A stretch of DNA of 50,592 bases from an uncultured bacterium. Its GTDB lineage: Bacteria; Verrucomicrobiota; Lentisphaeria; Victivallales; UBA1829. Below the pieces are notes generated by a model. It saw nothing but the letters and a program-made list of their open reading frames with translations. It did no database searches and was not told the DNA's origin. Position numbers and translations under genes: made by a program. Shown one piece after another: positions 1 through 7,879 of this stretch (its first letter is position 1; each line of letters starts with the position of its first letter). The DNA is taken from the NCBI GenBank assembly GCA_900549415.1, contig URNX01000024.1, forward strand, positions 1 through 50,592. The letters are read 5' to 3'.

Positions 1-162
1 GAAACCGATGCCGAAGCCGCACCGTGACGTCCGTCCGCTTCCACCGCCACCGCCGAAACCGATGCCGAAGCCGCACCGTGACGTCCGTCCGCTTCCACCG
101 CCACCGCCGAAACCGATGCCGAAGCCGCACCATGATGTCCGCCCCGGTCAGCCCGGCCGTCC
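1..162 (+). repeat. 54-bp tandem repeat inside a coding region
   Basis: Bases 1-54 and 55-108 are identical, and 109-162 is a third copy that diverges after its first half. The unit is a multiple of three and encodes the 18-residue proline-rich repeat. More copies may lie left of the window. Such arrays expand and contract easily. Confidence 0.9.
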
Positions 163-238
163 GGACATGCGGCCGCTTCCACCGCCACCGCCGAAACCGG
201 AGCCGCCGAGAAAGCGCAGCTGGTGGAGATTCTGGTAA
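2..238 (+). CDS. Proline-rich tandem-repeat protein, C-terminal part (5' partial)
   Basis: The reading frame is open to the left edge of the window, so only the C-terminal 78 residues are visible. They consist of an 18-residue unit (KPMPKPHRDVRPLPPPPP) repeated twice exactly, a third degenerate copy, and a basic aromatic tail ending RKRSWWRFW. The composition (Pro, Lys, Arg, His) suggests an extended, cell-wall- or periplasm-spanning linker or a low-complexity surface protein. No catalytic domain is visible. The first internal ATG at 8 is probably not the true start, because the repeat already runs through the edge. An intrinsic terminator follows about 30 bases after the stop. Function is unknown. 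Confidence 0.6.
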   Translation, partial: KPMPKPHRDVRPLPPPPPKPMPKPHRDVRPLPPPPPKPMPKPHHDVRPGQPGRPDMRPLPPPPPKPEPPRKRSWWRFW

Positions 239-266
239 TTTCCGCTTTCCTTCAGAAAGCAACAAC

Positions 267-303
267 AAAAAAACGGCCCCCCGGACGGGGAGCCGTTTTT
301 TGT
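267..303. terminator. Bidirectional intrinsic terminator
   Basis: A GC stem (ACGGC then C-run, loop GGAC, G-run then GCCGT) is flanked by an A-run on the left and a T-run on the right. It can therefore stop transcription of the rightward proline-rich gene and of the leftward Cys-rich gene that converge here. Confidence 0.85.
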
Positions 304-322
304 TGTCCGCTGAATCGGAATG

Positions 323-688
323 TCACTTCGGAGTATTGCTCGGGTCTTTCGGACAGGTTTTGCCGGAAGGACACGGCATCGTGCCGTTTTTGAGTTTTTC
401 CAGGCATTGCGCCTGAGTCGCCGAGTCGCATTTCTTCATGTGCTTCATGCAGTTCTTGCACTGCGACTTGTCCGCGCAGACGCATTTGCCGTCCTTGACA
501 CAAGGCGATGCCGGATCATTTGCACAGCCGTCGGTGTAGGCGACCGATTCGATGACGACGATCGCTTCGCCGTCCTGCGGGTTTGCCGCCGGAGCATTTG
601 TCTTGTCCGCTGCATCCGCCGCCATGGCCATGCAGGCTGTTCCGAGTGAGACGATTCCGATGATTGCGAGTGTTGTGAGCTTGTTCAT
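323..688 (-). CDS. Small secreted cysteine-rich protein
   Basis: A 121-residue protein of unknown function. Residues 1-24 form a typical signal peptide: a Lys near the start, a hydrophobic core, then AMA before an Ala-Asp-rich mature end. The mature part has a short acidic or neutral linker followed by about ten cysteines in CxC, CxxC and CxxxxxC spacings among many lysines. This suggests a disulfide-bonded or metal-binding periplasmic protein. The frame stays open far upstream, but ATG at 688 is chosen because AAAGGAG precedes it at good spacing and the signal peptide starts there. It is transcribed alone and ends at a shared terminator. I do not recognise a named family. Confidence 0.75.
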   Translation of the reverse strand: MNKLTTLAIIGIVSLGTACMAMAADAADKTNAPAANPQDGEAIVVIESVAYTDGCANDPASPCVKDGKCVCADKSQCKNCMKHMKKCDSATQAQCLEKLKNGTMPCPSGKTCPKDPSNTPK

Positions 689-873
689 TTTCAGAACTCC
701 TTTTGTTTTCGGAATTCCGTCTTGGAATTCCCCCCTGCGAATTAAAATAGCACGGATTTTCCTGTTGGCAAGCGGGGAAAAAGTCTCTGCCGCATATCTG
801 TTTGCATAACTCCGCAGAGAAAAATAAAAGAAAAAATTCAGCAGATTTTCCTGTTTCCCGGACGGGTTCGCAC

Positions 874-908
874 AAAAAAGCTCCGGGGCGGGAACTCCGG
901 AGCTTTTT
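874..908. terminator. Intrinsic terminator after the GT2 gene
   Basis: AAAAAGCTCCGG and CCGGAGCTTTTT flank a 10-base loop. The A-run and T-run on either side give a U-tract in both directions. It lies 20 bases past the stop of the leftward glycosyltransferase gene. Confidence 0.85.
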
Positions 909-930
909 CTGATGAAAAAGAGTTGTTTTC

Positions 931-2277
931 TCAGCTTTTCACTGTAGTCGCGGTGAGGACAGAGACGCCGCGTGTCATCCACTTGGAGTTGCGGACCGTC
1001 AGCAGGGAGTAGACGCAGACCCAGCTCAGGGCGACCAGGTTGTAAATGCCGTAGACGAATGACCACACGGATTCCCGGAGACTGGCGCGCGATGCGTAAA
1101 TTGCTGCGGGAACAAACGACCAGATCATCGTTCCGAACACAGTCCAGACCAGGAACGGCAGCGGATCCAGAACCAGTCCGATGATGCTGAACGGAATCGA
1201 AAACAGCGGGAGCAGAATCGAGAGGCTCATCACGAGCAGATTGAGCTGAAGTCCGAGCAGTTCAAGGTTGAATGGTTCAAAACGGCGCAGAAGAACTCCG
1301 AACATGATCAGATTTTCGCGGATGTCGCTGCGGGTCCAGCGGAGAAGCATCTTGCAGAGCGGTCCGTAGTGTGTCGGCATTTTCGTCCACGCAATGGCGT
1401 TGCATTGAAATTCCACACGCCAGCGTTCGCGGAGGAGCAGACTGGTGATCGCGCGGTCTTCTCCGATTCCCGACGGTTCGCCGAGAAAGGTCTGGTTGAC
1501 CCATTCTTCCAGCAGCGGACGGATTGCGGAGACGCGGTATGCGCTCAGCGCGCCGGGGGTGCAGAGAACCGAGCCGATTTTGCTTTGCGCGCAGCGGATG
1601 AATTCAAATCCGAAAACGAATGCGACATCCAGCATCCGGGGGATGATTCCCTCTTCGAGGTTGCTTACGCGGATGCTGCCCGCAACGGCGCCGACGGACG
1701 GCTTGGCGAACGGCGCGGCAATTTTGCGCAGAGAATCGCGTGTCACTTCAGAGTCGCTGTCGATGGTGACGACGATATCGCCGTGAGCAATCCGTATCCC
1801 TTCATAGAGCGCGTGGCGCTTGCCGCGGTTGCGTTTGAAATTCTTGGCGACGATGAGCCCGGGGAACTCCTGCTCGGCTTTGCGCATCCACTCCCAGGTG
1901 TCGTCCTGCGAGCCGTCATTCACGGCGATGATTTCCAGTTTTCCCGCCGGGTAGTCGCACGCGGCAACGCTTCGCAGGGCGGTGAGAACATATTCGCCTT
2001 CATTGTAGGCGGGAACGATGACGGTGCATTTCGGCAGCTCTTCATCGCTCAGTTCGGGTGCTTCGCGGTAGCTCCATGCGAGGAGGCTTTGAATCAGAAA
2101 GTATGCGAGCATCAGAATAACCATAGCGGATCCGAAGAGCTGAATTCCGAATCCGGCTCCGTCGAACACTACGGCTTCCGGGTTTCTCGTGAACATCAGC
2201 CAGATTGCTCCGGCGAGGGAAAGTGCGGCGGTGCACCAGACGGCTGCTTTTATCGTTGATTCCAGTTTTTTTCTCAT
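931..2277 (-). CDS. Membrane glycosyltransferase family 2 (processive type)
   Basis: A 448-residue inner-membrane glycosyltransferase. Two hydrophobic segments lie near the N-terminus, followed by a GT2 domain with the nucleotide-binding start (TVIVPAYNEGE), VNDGS, a DSDS metal-binding motif, the GED catalytic-base region and an LLRW motif. This last corresponds to the (Q/R)xxRW signature of processive enzymes such as hyaluronan, chitin and poly-GlcNAc synthases. Several transmembrane helices follow at the C-terminus. It probably polymerises or transfers a sugar from a nucleotide donor for export; the sugar cannot be told from sequence. The start at 2277 is preferred over an in-frame ATG at 2304 because AAAGGA sits 11 bases upstream. 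It is a single gene; no PgaA, PgaB or PgaD partner is nearby. Confidence 0.88.
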   Translation of the reverse strand: MRKKLESTIKAAVWCTAALSLAGAIWLMFTRNPEAVVFDGAGFGIQLFGSAMVILMLAYFLIQSLLAWSYREAPELSDEELPKCTVIVPAYNEGEYVLTALRSVAACDYPAGKLEIIAVNDGSQDDTWEWMRKAEQEFPGLIVAKNFKRNRGKRHALYEGIRIAHGDIVVTIDSDSEVTRDSLRKIAAPFAKPSVGAVAGSIRVSNLEEGIIPRMLDVAFVFGFEFIRCAQSKIGSVLCTPGALSAYRVSAIRPLLEEWVNQTFLGEPSGIGEDRAITSLLLRERWRVEFQCNAIAWTKMPTHYGPLCKMLLRWTRSDIRENLIMFGVLLRRFEPFNLELLGLQLNLLVMSLSILLPLFSIPFSIIGLVLDPLPFLVWTVFGTMIWSFVPAAIYASRASLRESVWSFVYGIYNLVALSWVCVYSLLTVRNSKWMTRGVSVLTATTVKS

Positions 2278-2400
2278 AATCTGTTGTTCCTTTCGTTGTT
2301 GCAATGCTTAGTCTAGCATTGCGATATGGCGGGAATATGGCGAACAGATTAAAAACTGGTGACGAACAGATTAAAAAAAAGTAATCAAAACTTGACTGCA

Positions 2401-2436
2401 AAACAGCGGACCGCTCCTTTGCGGGAGCGGTCCGGA
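2401..2436 (-). terminator. Intrinsic terminator of the MoxR/Bat operon
   Basis: CGGACCGCTCC and GGAGCGGTCCG flank a 6-base loop. Read leftward the hairpin is followed by TTTT. It lies directly after the BatA stop and marks the operon end. Confidence 0.75.
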
Positions 2437-2442
2437 CAGAAC

Positions 2443-3480
2443 TCAGGGAATGCGTTTGAATACGGTGCTTTCCAGCAGGAAGGCAAGCAGAAGCAGAATC
2501 AGCGACGCCGCAATGAACGACGGCGCCAATTCCCGCCAGTTGATGAGAGTCTGCTGTTCAAATGAGGTCTTTTCCAGCGAATCAATTTCCTTCATCGCGG
2601 CGGCCATGCTGTCGGAATCCTCCGCTTTGTAGTAGCGTCCGCCTGAGTCGGCGGCGATCTGCTGAAGCAGTTTCTCATCGAAATCGCTTTGAATCTGCTG
2701 ATAGCTGCGTCCGGCAAACGTTTCAATCGGAGCTACGGAAACTTGCGAGCCGATGCCGACTGTGTAGACGGTAATGTCGAATGTCGTCGCCATCTTCGCT
2801 GCCTGAAGCGGAGTCAGCTTGGCTTCAACATTGTTCGAACCGTCAGTGAACAGCACGATGATTTTGCGCCGGGCGTCCGAATCCTTCAGCCGCTGAACGG
2901 CGGAGGCGATCGGGCCCGCAATGTTCGTTTTGTCGCCGATCATGCCCGCGTCTAGATTGTCGAGATTCGCAATCAGCCACGCGTGGTCGAGGGTCGGCGG
3001 ACACGCCATGTAGGGCAGGGGCGCGAATGCAATCAATCCGATGCGGTCGTTCGGGCGCTCCTGAATGAATTTCGCAATCTCCGTCTTCGCGGTCTGAATG
3101 CGGTTCTTCAGAGTTCCTTTGTCGAGCGCGGAACGGACTTGCGACATGGTGGTCATGTTTTTCGGCACATCGACTGCCGACATACTGCCGGAAAGGTCGA
3201 GCGCGATGATGATGTCGATTCCCTCCGCACGGCGGCGGATCTGTTCCAGTCCTTCGCGCGGACGCGCCAGCGCAACGACGAGCAGGAGCATTGCCGCTGT
3301 ATAGCAGAGAAACGGAACCGCGCGTTTCCAGTTGAACCTGCGCGGAGTCCCGGAAGCCGCTTTCGCCGCATTCAGAGAGGGAACACGCACGGACGGCTGT
3401 TTCCGTTTCCATGCGAACAGCGCCGCAAGCAGAACGGGGACTGCAAGCAGAAGAAGCCAGGGATACATGAATGCTGTCAT
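2443..3480 (-). CDS. BatA-like VWA-domain membrane protein
   Basis: A 345-residue protein with hydrophobic segments near residues 6-23 and 54-72, a von Willebrand A domain (about 88-290), and a C-terminal transmembrane helix. The metal-ion adhesion site DLSGSMS begins at Asp95, and the second and third MIDAS loops (GDKTN and FTDGSNN) are visible. This is the layout of BatA/BatB proteins of the Bacteroides aerotolerance operon, which work with MoxR ATPases in envelope stress or in assembling protein complexes. The start codon overlaps the stop of the upstream DUF4381-like gene in ATGA, so translation is probably coupled. It is the last gene of the operon. Confidence 0.88.
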   Translation of the reverse strand: MTAFMYPWLLLLAVPVLLAALFAWKRKQPSVRVPSLNAAKAASGTPRRFNWKRAVPFLCYTAAMLLLVVALARPREGLEQIRRRAEGIDIIIALDLSGSMSAVDVPKNMTTMSQVRSALDKGTLKNRIQTAKTEIAKFIQERPNDRIGLIAFAPLPYMACPPTLDHAWLIANLDNLDAGMIGDKTNIAGPIASAVQRLKDSDARRKIIVLFTDGSNNVEAKLTPLQAAKMATTFDITVYTVGIGSQVSVAPIETFAGRSYQQIQSDFDEKLLQQIAADSGGRYYKAEDSDSMAAAMKEIDSLEKTSFEQQTLINWRELAPSFIAASLILLLLAFLLESTVFKRIP

Positions 3481-4478
3481 TTTGTCTTCTCCTTTCCCTC
3501 TTTTTCCGTTGCGGTTGTTTCCCGGACGAGCGTTTCCGCACGGGCGGCGGCTTCGTCAAACGCCATGACATCGGCTGGAGCTTTTGCGAACTTCACCATG
3601 TCGGCGGAAGCGAGAAACTCTTTGAGAAACTCCCGCTGTGTCTGCTCCAGCGGCCCGCCCGCATGAATCTCATCCAGAAATTCGCGCGTCGTCTGGTGTT
3701 CCGCCCGCAGATGAAAACGGATTTCAAGATAGCCGCGGACAACGTCGGTGAGACGTGTAATCGCATTGGCCGCATTGGATGAACCGCTGTGCAGATCGTT
3801 GCGGATCCGCGCAATCGAAGAGAGTGCGGCGGTCCACGGCGGAACGGCGTGGCGGCGGGCATGTCGGCGATACAGTATGTACCAGAGAGCCGCGAAGATC
3901 AGCACCAGCGCAATTGCACCGAGAGTCCACTTCATCGAAACTCTTTCCGGTGGAACGGAATGCTCAATGCGTCCCGCGATCCCCGGAGTGTCGCCCGCCG
4001 CAACCTCAAGCGCTTTTGCCGTAAAGGCGGGAAGCACAAGATTGAGTTCCTGCTTTTTTTCAGCTCCCCCCTCGATTTGCGCGGTGATGGAGCCAGCCGG
4101 GATTTCTCCCGGACGGTATGCAAGAACGGTTGCATTCAGTTTCCAGACGACGAATCCCCAGCCGGTTTTGATGCGCTCAAACGAAGGCGTGCCGATAAGC
4201 TGGGAGTTTTTGCCCGGCTGAACGGCGAGTTCGGTCAGTGTGCGTCCCCACGGCGCGCGGATTTCTGCGGAAACGCCGACGGTCGAGCCGATGGGTACAT
4301 CGGAGGATGCTGTCAGTTCCGCGGATTTCGCTATTTCTGCGCGGTCGGCGGAGGCGGCGCACTGACGGTATTTGACCGCGGCGGCAATTCCGGTTCCGGC
4401 GGCGCAGAGCACGAGAAGCAGAAGAAAAATCAGCGCTCCCCGCACAATTTTTTGTAAAAATGTCTGTTTGTTTTTCAT
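3477..4478 (-). CDS. BatD/DUF4381-like membrane protein
   Basis: A 333-residue protein with an N-terminal membrane helix (about 12-34), a periplasmic beta-rich region, a second helix (about 182-202) followed by a basic stop-transfer segment, and a cytoplasmic helical tail. The tail stretch ITRLTDVVRGYLEIRF with REFL resembles DUF4381 proteins found between DUF58 and VWA genes in MoxR operons. The family name is inferred from this and from position. It ends in a 4-base overlap with batA and starts 4 bases after the DUF58 stop. It probably forms a membrane scaffold for the VWA and DUF58 partners. Confidence 0.7.
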   Translation of the reverse strand: MKNKQTFLQKIVRGALIFLLLLVLCAAGTGIAAAVKYRQCAASADRAEIAKSAELTASSDVPIGSTVGVSAEIRAPWGRTLTELAVQPGKNSQLIGTPSFERIKTGWGFVVWKLNATVLAYRPGEIPAGSITAQIEGGAEKKQELNLVLPAFTAKALEVAAGDTPGIAGRIEHSVPPERVSMKWTLGAIALVLIFAALWYILYRRHARRHAVPPWTAALSSIARIRNDLHSGSSNAANAITRLTDVVRGYLEIRFHLRAEHQTTREFLDEIHAGGPLEQTQREFLKEFLASADMVKFAKAPADVMAFDEAAARAETLVRETTATEKEGKEKTK

Positions 4479-4482
4479 TTCG

Positions 4483-5364
4483 TTATCCCCTCCTCAGCTT
4501 TCTGCGGCGGAAGAACGCCATCAGCGGCTTGAGAATATCTTCACCGCATCGCACGTCGACAAGATCGACTTTGGCGCGGTTGAAGGCCTCTTCTTCCGCG
4601 GCAAGTTCCGCGTTTGCGTTCTGCGCATAACGGCTGCGTTCCGCGGCGGACGAGGCGTCGAAGAAGAGCGTTTCGCCGCTTTCTGCATCTTCGAGTTCGA
4701 GCATGGGCAGCGGGGGAAGCGCGAGTTCCTCCCGGTCGAGTACGCGGACGGCGACAAGGTCGTGTTTCCGGTTCAGAATCTTCATGGATCGCTCGTAGGA
4801 CGAGCTGTCGATGAAGTCGCTGAAGAGAAAGACGACGGCGCGTTTCTTGAGATTCCGGATGAGGGAATTCATGGCGTTCCCGATGCGGGTTTTCTGCGAT
4901 TCCGGCTGGAAGGCGAGAAGTTCGCGGATCAGACGCAGCACATGTGCGCGTCCGGAGCGCGGCGGAAGCCAGAGTTCGGTGCGGTCGGTGAAGACCAGCA
5001 GCCCGACTTTGTCGTGGTTGCGGATGGCGCTGAACGCCAGCAGTGCGGCGGTTTCGGCAACCTTTTCGCGCTTGGTTTCATCGCCCGAACCGAAGAACAG
5101 CGAGGCGGAGGCGTCGATGGCGAGAATGACGGTCAGTTCGCGTTCCTCCGCGTACTTTTTGATGTAAGGCACGCCCATGCGGGCGGTGACGTTCCAGTCA
5201 ATGTCGCGCACATCGTCTTCGGGTGTGTACTCGCGCACTTCGCTGAATTCGATGCCGCGTCCCTTGAAGACGCTGTGGTACGCGCCGCCGGTCAGATCCT
5301 CGACGAGCTTCCGCGTGCGGATTTCAATTTTACGGACTTTTGCTATGAGATCTCTCGGCAGCAT
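4483..5364 (-). CDS. DUF58 domain protein (VWA-like, MoxR-associated)
   Basis: A 293-residue cytoplasmic protein. The signature EYTPEDDVRDIDWNVTAR, typical of DUF58, lies near residues 45-62, followed by a VWA-like fold with a degenerate metal site (AIDASASL). DUF58 proteins are encoded almost always next to MoxR ATPases and are thought to be their substrates or partners. The start at 5364 is chosen because AAAGGAG lies 6-7 bases upstream. An in-frame ATG at 5400 would overlap the MoxR stop and has no good ribosome site. Gene order MoxR, DUF58, DUF4381-like, BatA is a standard arrangement. Confidence 0.9.
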   Translation of the reverse strand: MLPRDLIAKVRKIEIRTRKLVEDLTGGAYHSVFKGRGIEFSEVREYTPEDDVRDIDWNVTARMGVPYIKKYAEERELTVILAIDASASLFFGSGDETKREKVAETAALLAFSAIRNHDKVGLLVFTDRTELWLPPRSGRAHVLRLIRELLAFQPESQKTRIGNAMNSLIRNLKKRAVVFLFSDFIDSSSYERSMKILNRKHDLVAVRVLDREELALPPLPMLELEDAESGETLFFDASSAAERSRYAQNANAELAAEEEAFNRAKVDLVDVRCGEDILKPLMAFFRRRKLRRG

Positions 5365-5396
5365 ATTCCGTCTCCTTTCCGATCCGGTGAGCCGGA

Positions 5397-6419
5397 TCAA
5401 GGCGTCTTGAGCTCGTTGAGAATGCCGGTGATGATGTCATCCTGCGTTCGGTTTTCAGCTTCCGCTTCGTACGAGAGTATGATTCTGTGACGGAGCACGT
5501 CGTGCGCAATGCTCTTGACGTCCTGCGGAACCACGTAGGCGCGTCCTTCCATGAACGCCATGGCTTTGGCGGCGACGACGAGCGCGATTGTTGCGCGGGG
5601 CGAAGCTCCGACTTCGACCATCGGCGCGATGTCGTCGAGCTTTGCTCCGGACTGACGCTGCGAGAGTTCGGAGCGGCGGTTCGGGCGGGTCGCCCAGACG
5701 ATATCAAGGATGTAGTCGAGAATCTTCTCATCCATGTAGATCTTGTCGACCCACTTGCGGGCGTTTGCGATATCTTCGAGTTTGGCGACGGGCATGGCGT
5801 GCGGCATGCACTCCGGATGCCCCATCCGCTCGGCGATAAGACGCTCTTCTTCGCGGTTCGGGTAGTCGATTTTCAGTTTGAAGATGAAACGGTCGATCTG
5901 TGCTTCCGGCAGCGGATAGGTTCCCTCCTGCTCGATCGGGTTCTGCGTTGCGAGAACGAGGAACGGTTCGGGCATTTTGAGTGTGGTTCCGGCAACGGTC
6001 GCCTGTTTTTCCTGCATGCATTCGAGCAGGGCGCTCTGCACCTTTGCGGGCGCGCGGTTGATCTCGTCCGCAAGAACGATGTTTGCGAAAACGGGCCCCT
6101 GCTTGACCGTGAAGGTGTGCTCCTGCGGGTTGTAGATGTTTGTTCCGACTACGTCGGCCGGCAGCAGGTCGGGCGTGAACTGAATTCGTGCAAACTTGCC
6201 GTCCAGACTCTGCGCAAGGGTTTTGACCGCGAGAGTCTTGGCGAGTCCCGGAAGACCTTCCAGCAGAACGTGTCCGTCCGCGAGCATGGCGGCGATCAGT
6301 CGGTCGATCAGTTCGCTCTGGCCGGCGACGATGCGGCTCATTTCGGTTTTCAGCGGACGGATGAACGCCGAGGCCTCCACAATATCTCTCTGAAGTTTCT
6401 GTAAATCTTCCTGGCTCAT
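5397..6419 (-). CDS. MoxR-family AAA+ ATPase
   Basis: A 340-residue AAA+ ATPase of the MoxR group, first gene of its operon. Walker A is GLPGLAKT at 55-62 and Walker B is IVLADE at 114-119. The sensor-1 region (LATQNPIEQEGTYPLPEAQ) and the helical lid domain with the conserved SPRA segment are also present. MoxR proteins act as chaperone-like ATPases that insert cofactors or assemble complexes, often with VWA-domain partners, as encoded downstream here. GGGAGG precedes the ATG at good spacing. The length is normal for the family and no key residue is missing. Confidence 0.95.
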   Translation of the reverse strand: MSQEDLQKLQRDIVEASAFIRPLKTEMSRIVAGQSELIDRLIAAMLADGHVLLEGLPGLAKTLAVKTLAQSLDGKFARIQFTPDLLPADVVGTNIYNPQEHTFTVKQGPVFANIVLADEINRAPAKVQSALLECMQEKQATVAGTTLKMPEPFLVLATQNPIEQEGTYPLPEAQIDRFIFKLKIDYPNREEERLIAERMGHPECMPHAMPVAKLEDIANARKWVDKIYMDEKILDYILDIVWATRPNRRSELSQRQSGAKLDDIAPMVEVGASPRATIALVVAAKAMAFMEGRAYVVPQDVKSIAHDVLRHRIILSYEAEAENRTQDDIITGILNELKTP

Positions 6420-6589
6420 GATAAATTCCTCCCTTTTGAGTTGCTTTGTTCTTTTTTATTTAATATGGATGACAGCGTTTATGAAGAAAAGTTCATTTCT
6501 TTTGTCTTATTTGTCCGGGAAATTTGACTTTTCGGCAAATGCGGATTATTGTACGGAACAAATTTTTTGAGAGGGAAAAGGAAACTGTT

Positions 6590-7879
6590 ATGATGCACCC
6601 GTTTCAATCCGGAGACCGCGTCGCGTTTTTCGGCGACAGCCTCACTCATTCGGAAAACTATATCCGCTTCATCCGCGATTATTATTTCACCCGTTTTCCT
6701 GGAATTGACCTCAAAACGTTCAACTGCGGAAATGCGGGGGGAAGCGCCTCGGATTCGCTGCTCCGTATGGATTTCGACCTGCTCAACAACAAACCCGACA
6801 AGGTGTTCGTCTTCTTCGGCATGAACGACGTCGACCGCTACGCCTACGGAGATGTCGAGGTGACGGAGGAAATTCTGGAGCGCCGCCGCAGCGCGCTCGC
6901 CCGTTATGAAGAATCCATGGAGAAAATCGTGCGTCGCCTGCGGGAGGCGAATGTCAAGGAGATAGTTCTTCTTTCGCCCACTCCGTACGAGGAAAGTGCG
7001 AAAATCGAAGAGGAGAATCTGCGCGGAGTTCTCGGCGCGCTTCAGCATTGCGCGGAATTCAATGAGCGTCTCGCGGAACGTTACGGCTGCGAAACAGTCG
7101 ACTTGCTGAATCCGATGCTCGCAATCAACCGCGAGATGCAGAAGAGCGACCCGACGGCCTCGCTTGCCGGTCCCGACCGCGTTCACCCAACGGTTGTCGG
7201 ACAGGCGGTGATGGCGTATCTGATTCTGACTGCGCAGCAGGTTCCGAAAAATGTCTTCTATGCTTCGCTCGGGCTTGCCGCTTCAACGGACAACTGCGCG
7301 GTTTCCGATGTCCGCCAGACAGAAGACGGTGTGGAATTCCAGCTTGTTCCATTTGCCATGCCGTATCCGCCGTTTGCGGAACTGGGAGAGGTCAACCGTC
7401 TGGTTCCGTTCTCCCGCTCGCTCGATTCCATGCCGCTGGTCGTCCGCGGGCTCGGCGCCGGACGCTGGTCGGTGGAAGTCGACGGCGCCCGCCTGACGGA
7501 GGTTTCCGCCGCAGATCTTGCCGCCGGGATTGATCTGCGTCTCCGTTCGCCGAAGTCGGAGAAGATTGATGAGCTCAATCAGCGCTGCCGTCAGGAGGAG
7601 GGGGTTCTGCGCAACATCGCGAAGGTGGAGTTCATGATGTTCTGTGCCAAAGTCGATCCGAAGGACTCCGCCGCCGTTCAGGCCTGGATGGAGCGCTATC
7701 TTGATGAGGTCCGCACGAAACCGTGGTTCGGTTATTACGCGAATCTTTTTGCGGAGTATTACAGGCTGAAGGCGGGTGAAGCCGATTGCAGAACAGCTCT
7801 GCGCGTCATTTCCGAAGAGCTGAATGTCGACATTCAGCCCATCAGCCGGAAAATTGTGCTCCGGAAGATTGTGGATTGA
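6590..7879 (+). CDS. SGNH/GDSL-family hydrolase
   Basis: A 429-residue protein whose N-terminal half is an SGNH esterase/lipase fold. Block I is FFGDSLTHS with nucleophile Ser17, the Gly block is CGNAGGSASDS, block III is FGMNDVD, and block V is DRVHP with Asp196 and His199. The C-terminal ~200 residues form an extra beta-rich and helical region. There is no signal peptide, so the enzyme is probably cytoplasmic and removes acyl groups from imported sugars or oligosaccharides. The start at 6590 follows AAAAGGAAA; an earlier in-frame ATG at 6524 lacks a ribosome site. The last 38 bases overlap the convergent GH106-like gene. Confidence 0.88.
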   Translation: MMHPFQSGDRVAFFGDSLTHSENYIRFIRDYYFTRFPGIDLKTFNCGNAGGSASDSLLRMDFDLLNNKPDKVFVFFGMNDVDRYAYGDVEVTEEILERRRSALARYEESMEKIVRRLREANVKEIVLLSPTPYEESAKIEEENLRGVLGALQHCAEFNERLAERYGCETVDLLNPMLAINREMQKSDPTASLAGPDRVHPTVVGQAVMAYLILTAQQVPKNVFYASLGLAASTDNCAVSDVRQTEDGVEFQLVPFAMPYPPFAELGEVNRLVPFSRSLDSMPLVVRGLGAGRWSVEVDGARLTEVSAADLAAGIDLRLRSPKSEKIDELNQRCRQEEGVLRNIAKVEFMMFCAKVDPKDSAAVQAWMERYLDEVRTKPWFGYYANLFAEYYRLKAGEADCRTALRVISEELNVDIQPISRKIVLRKIVD

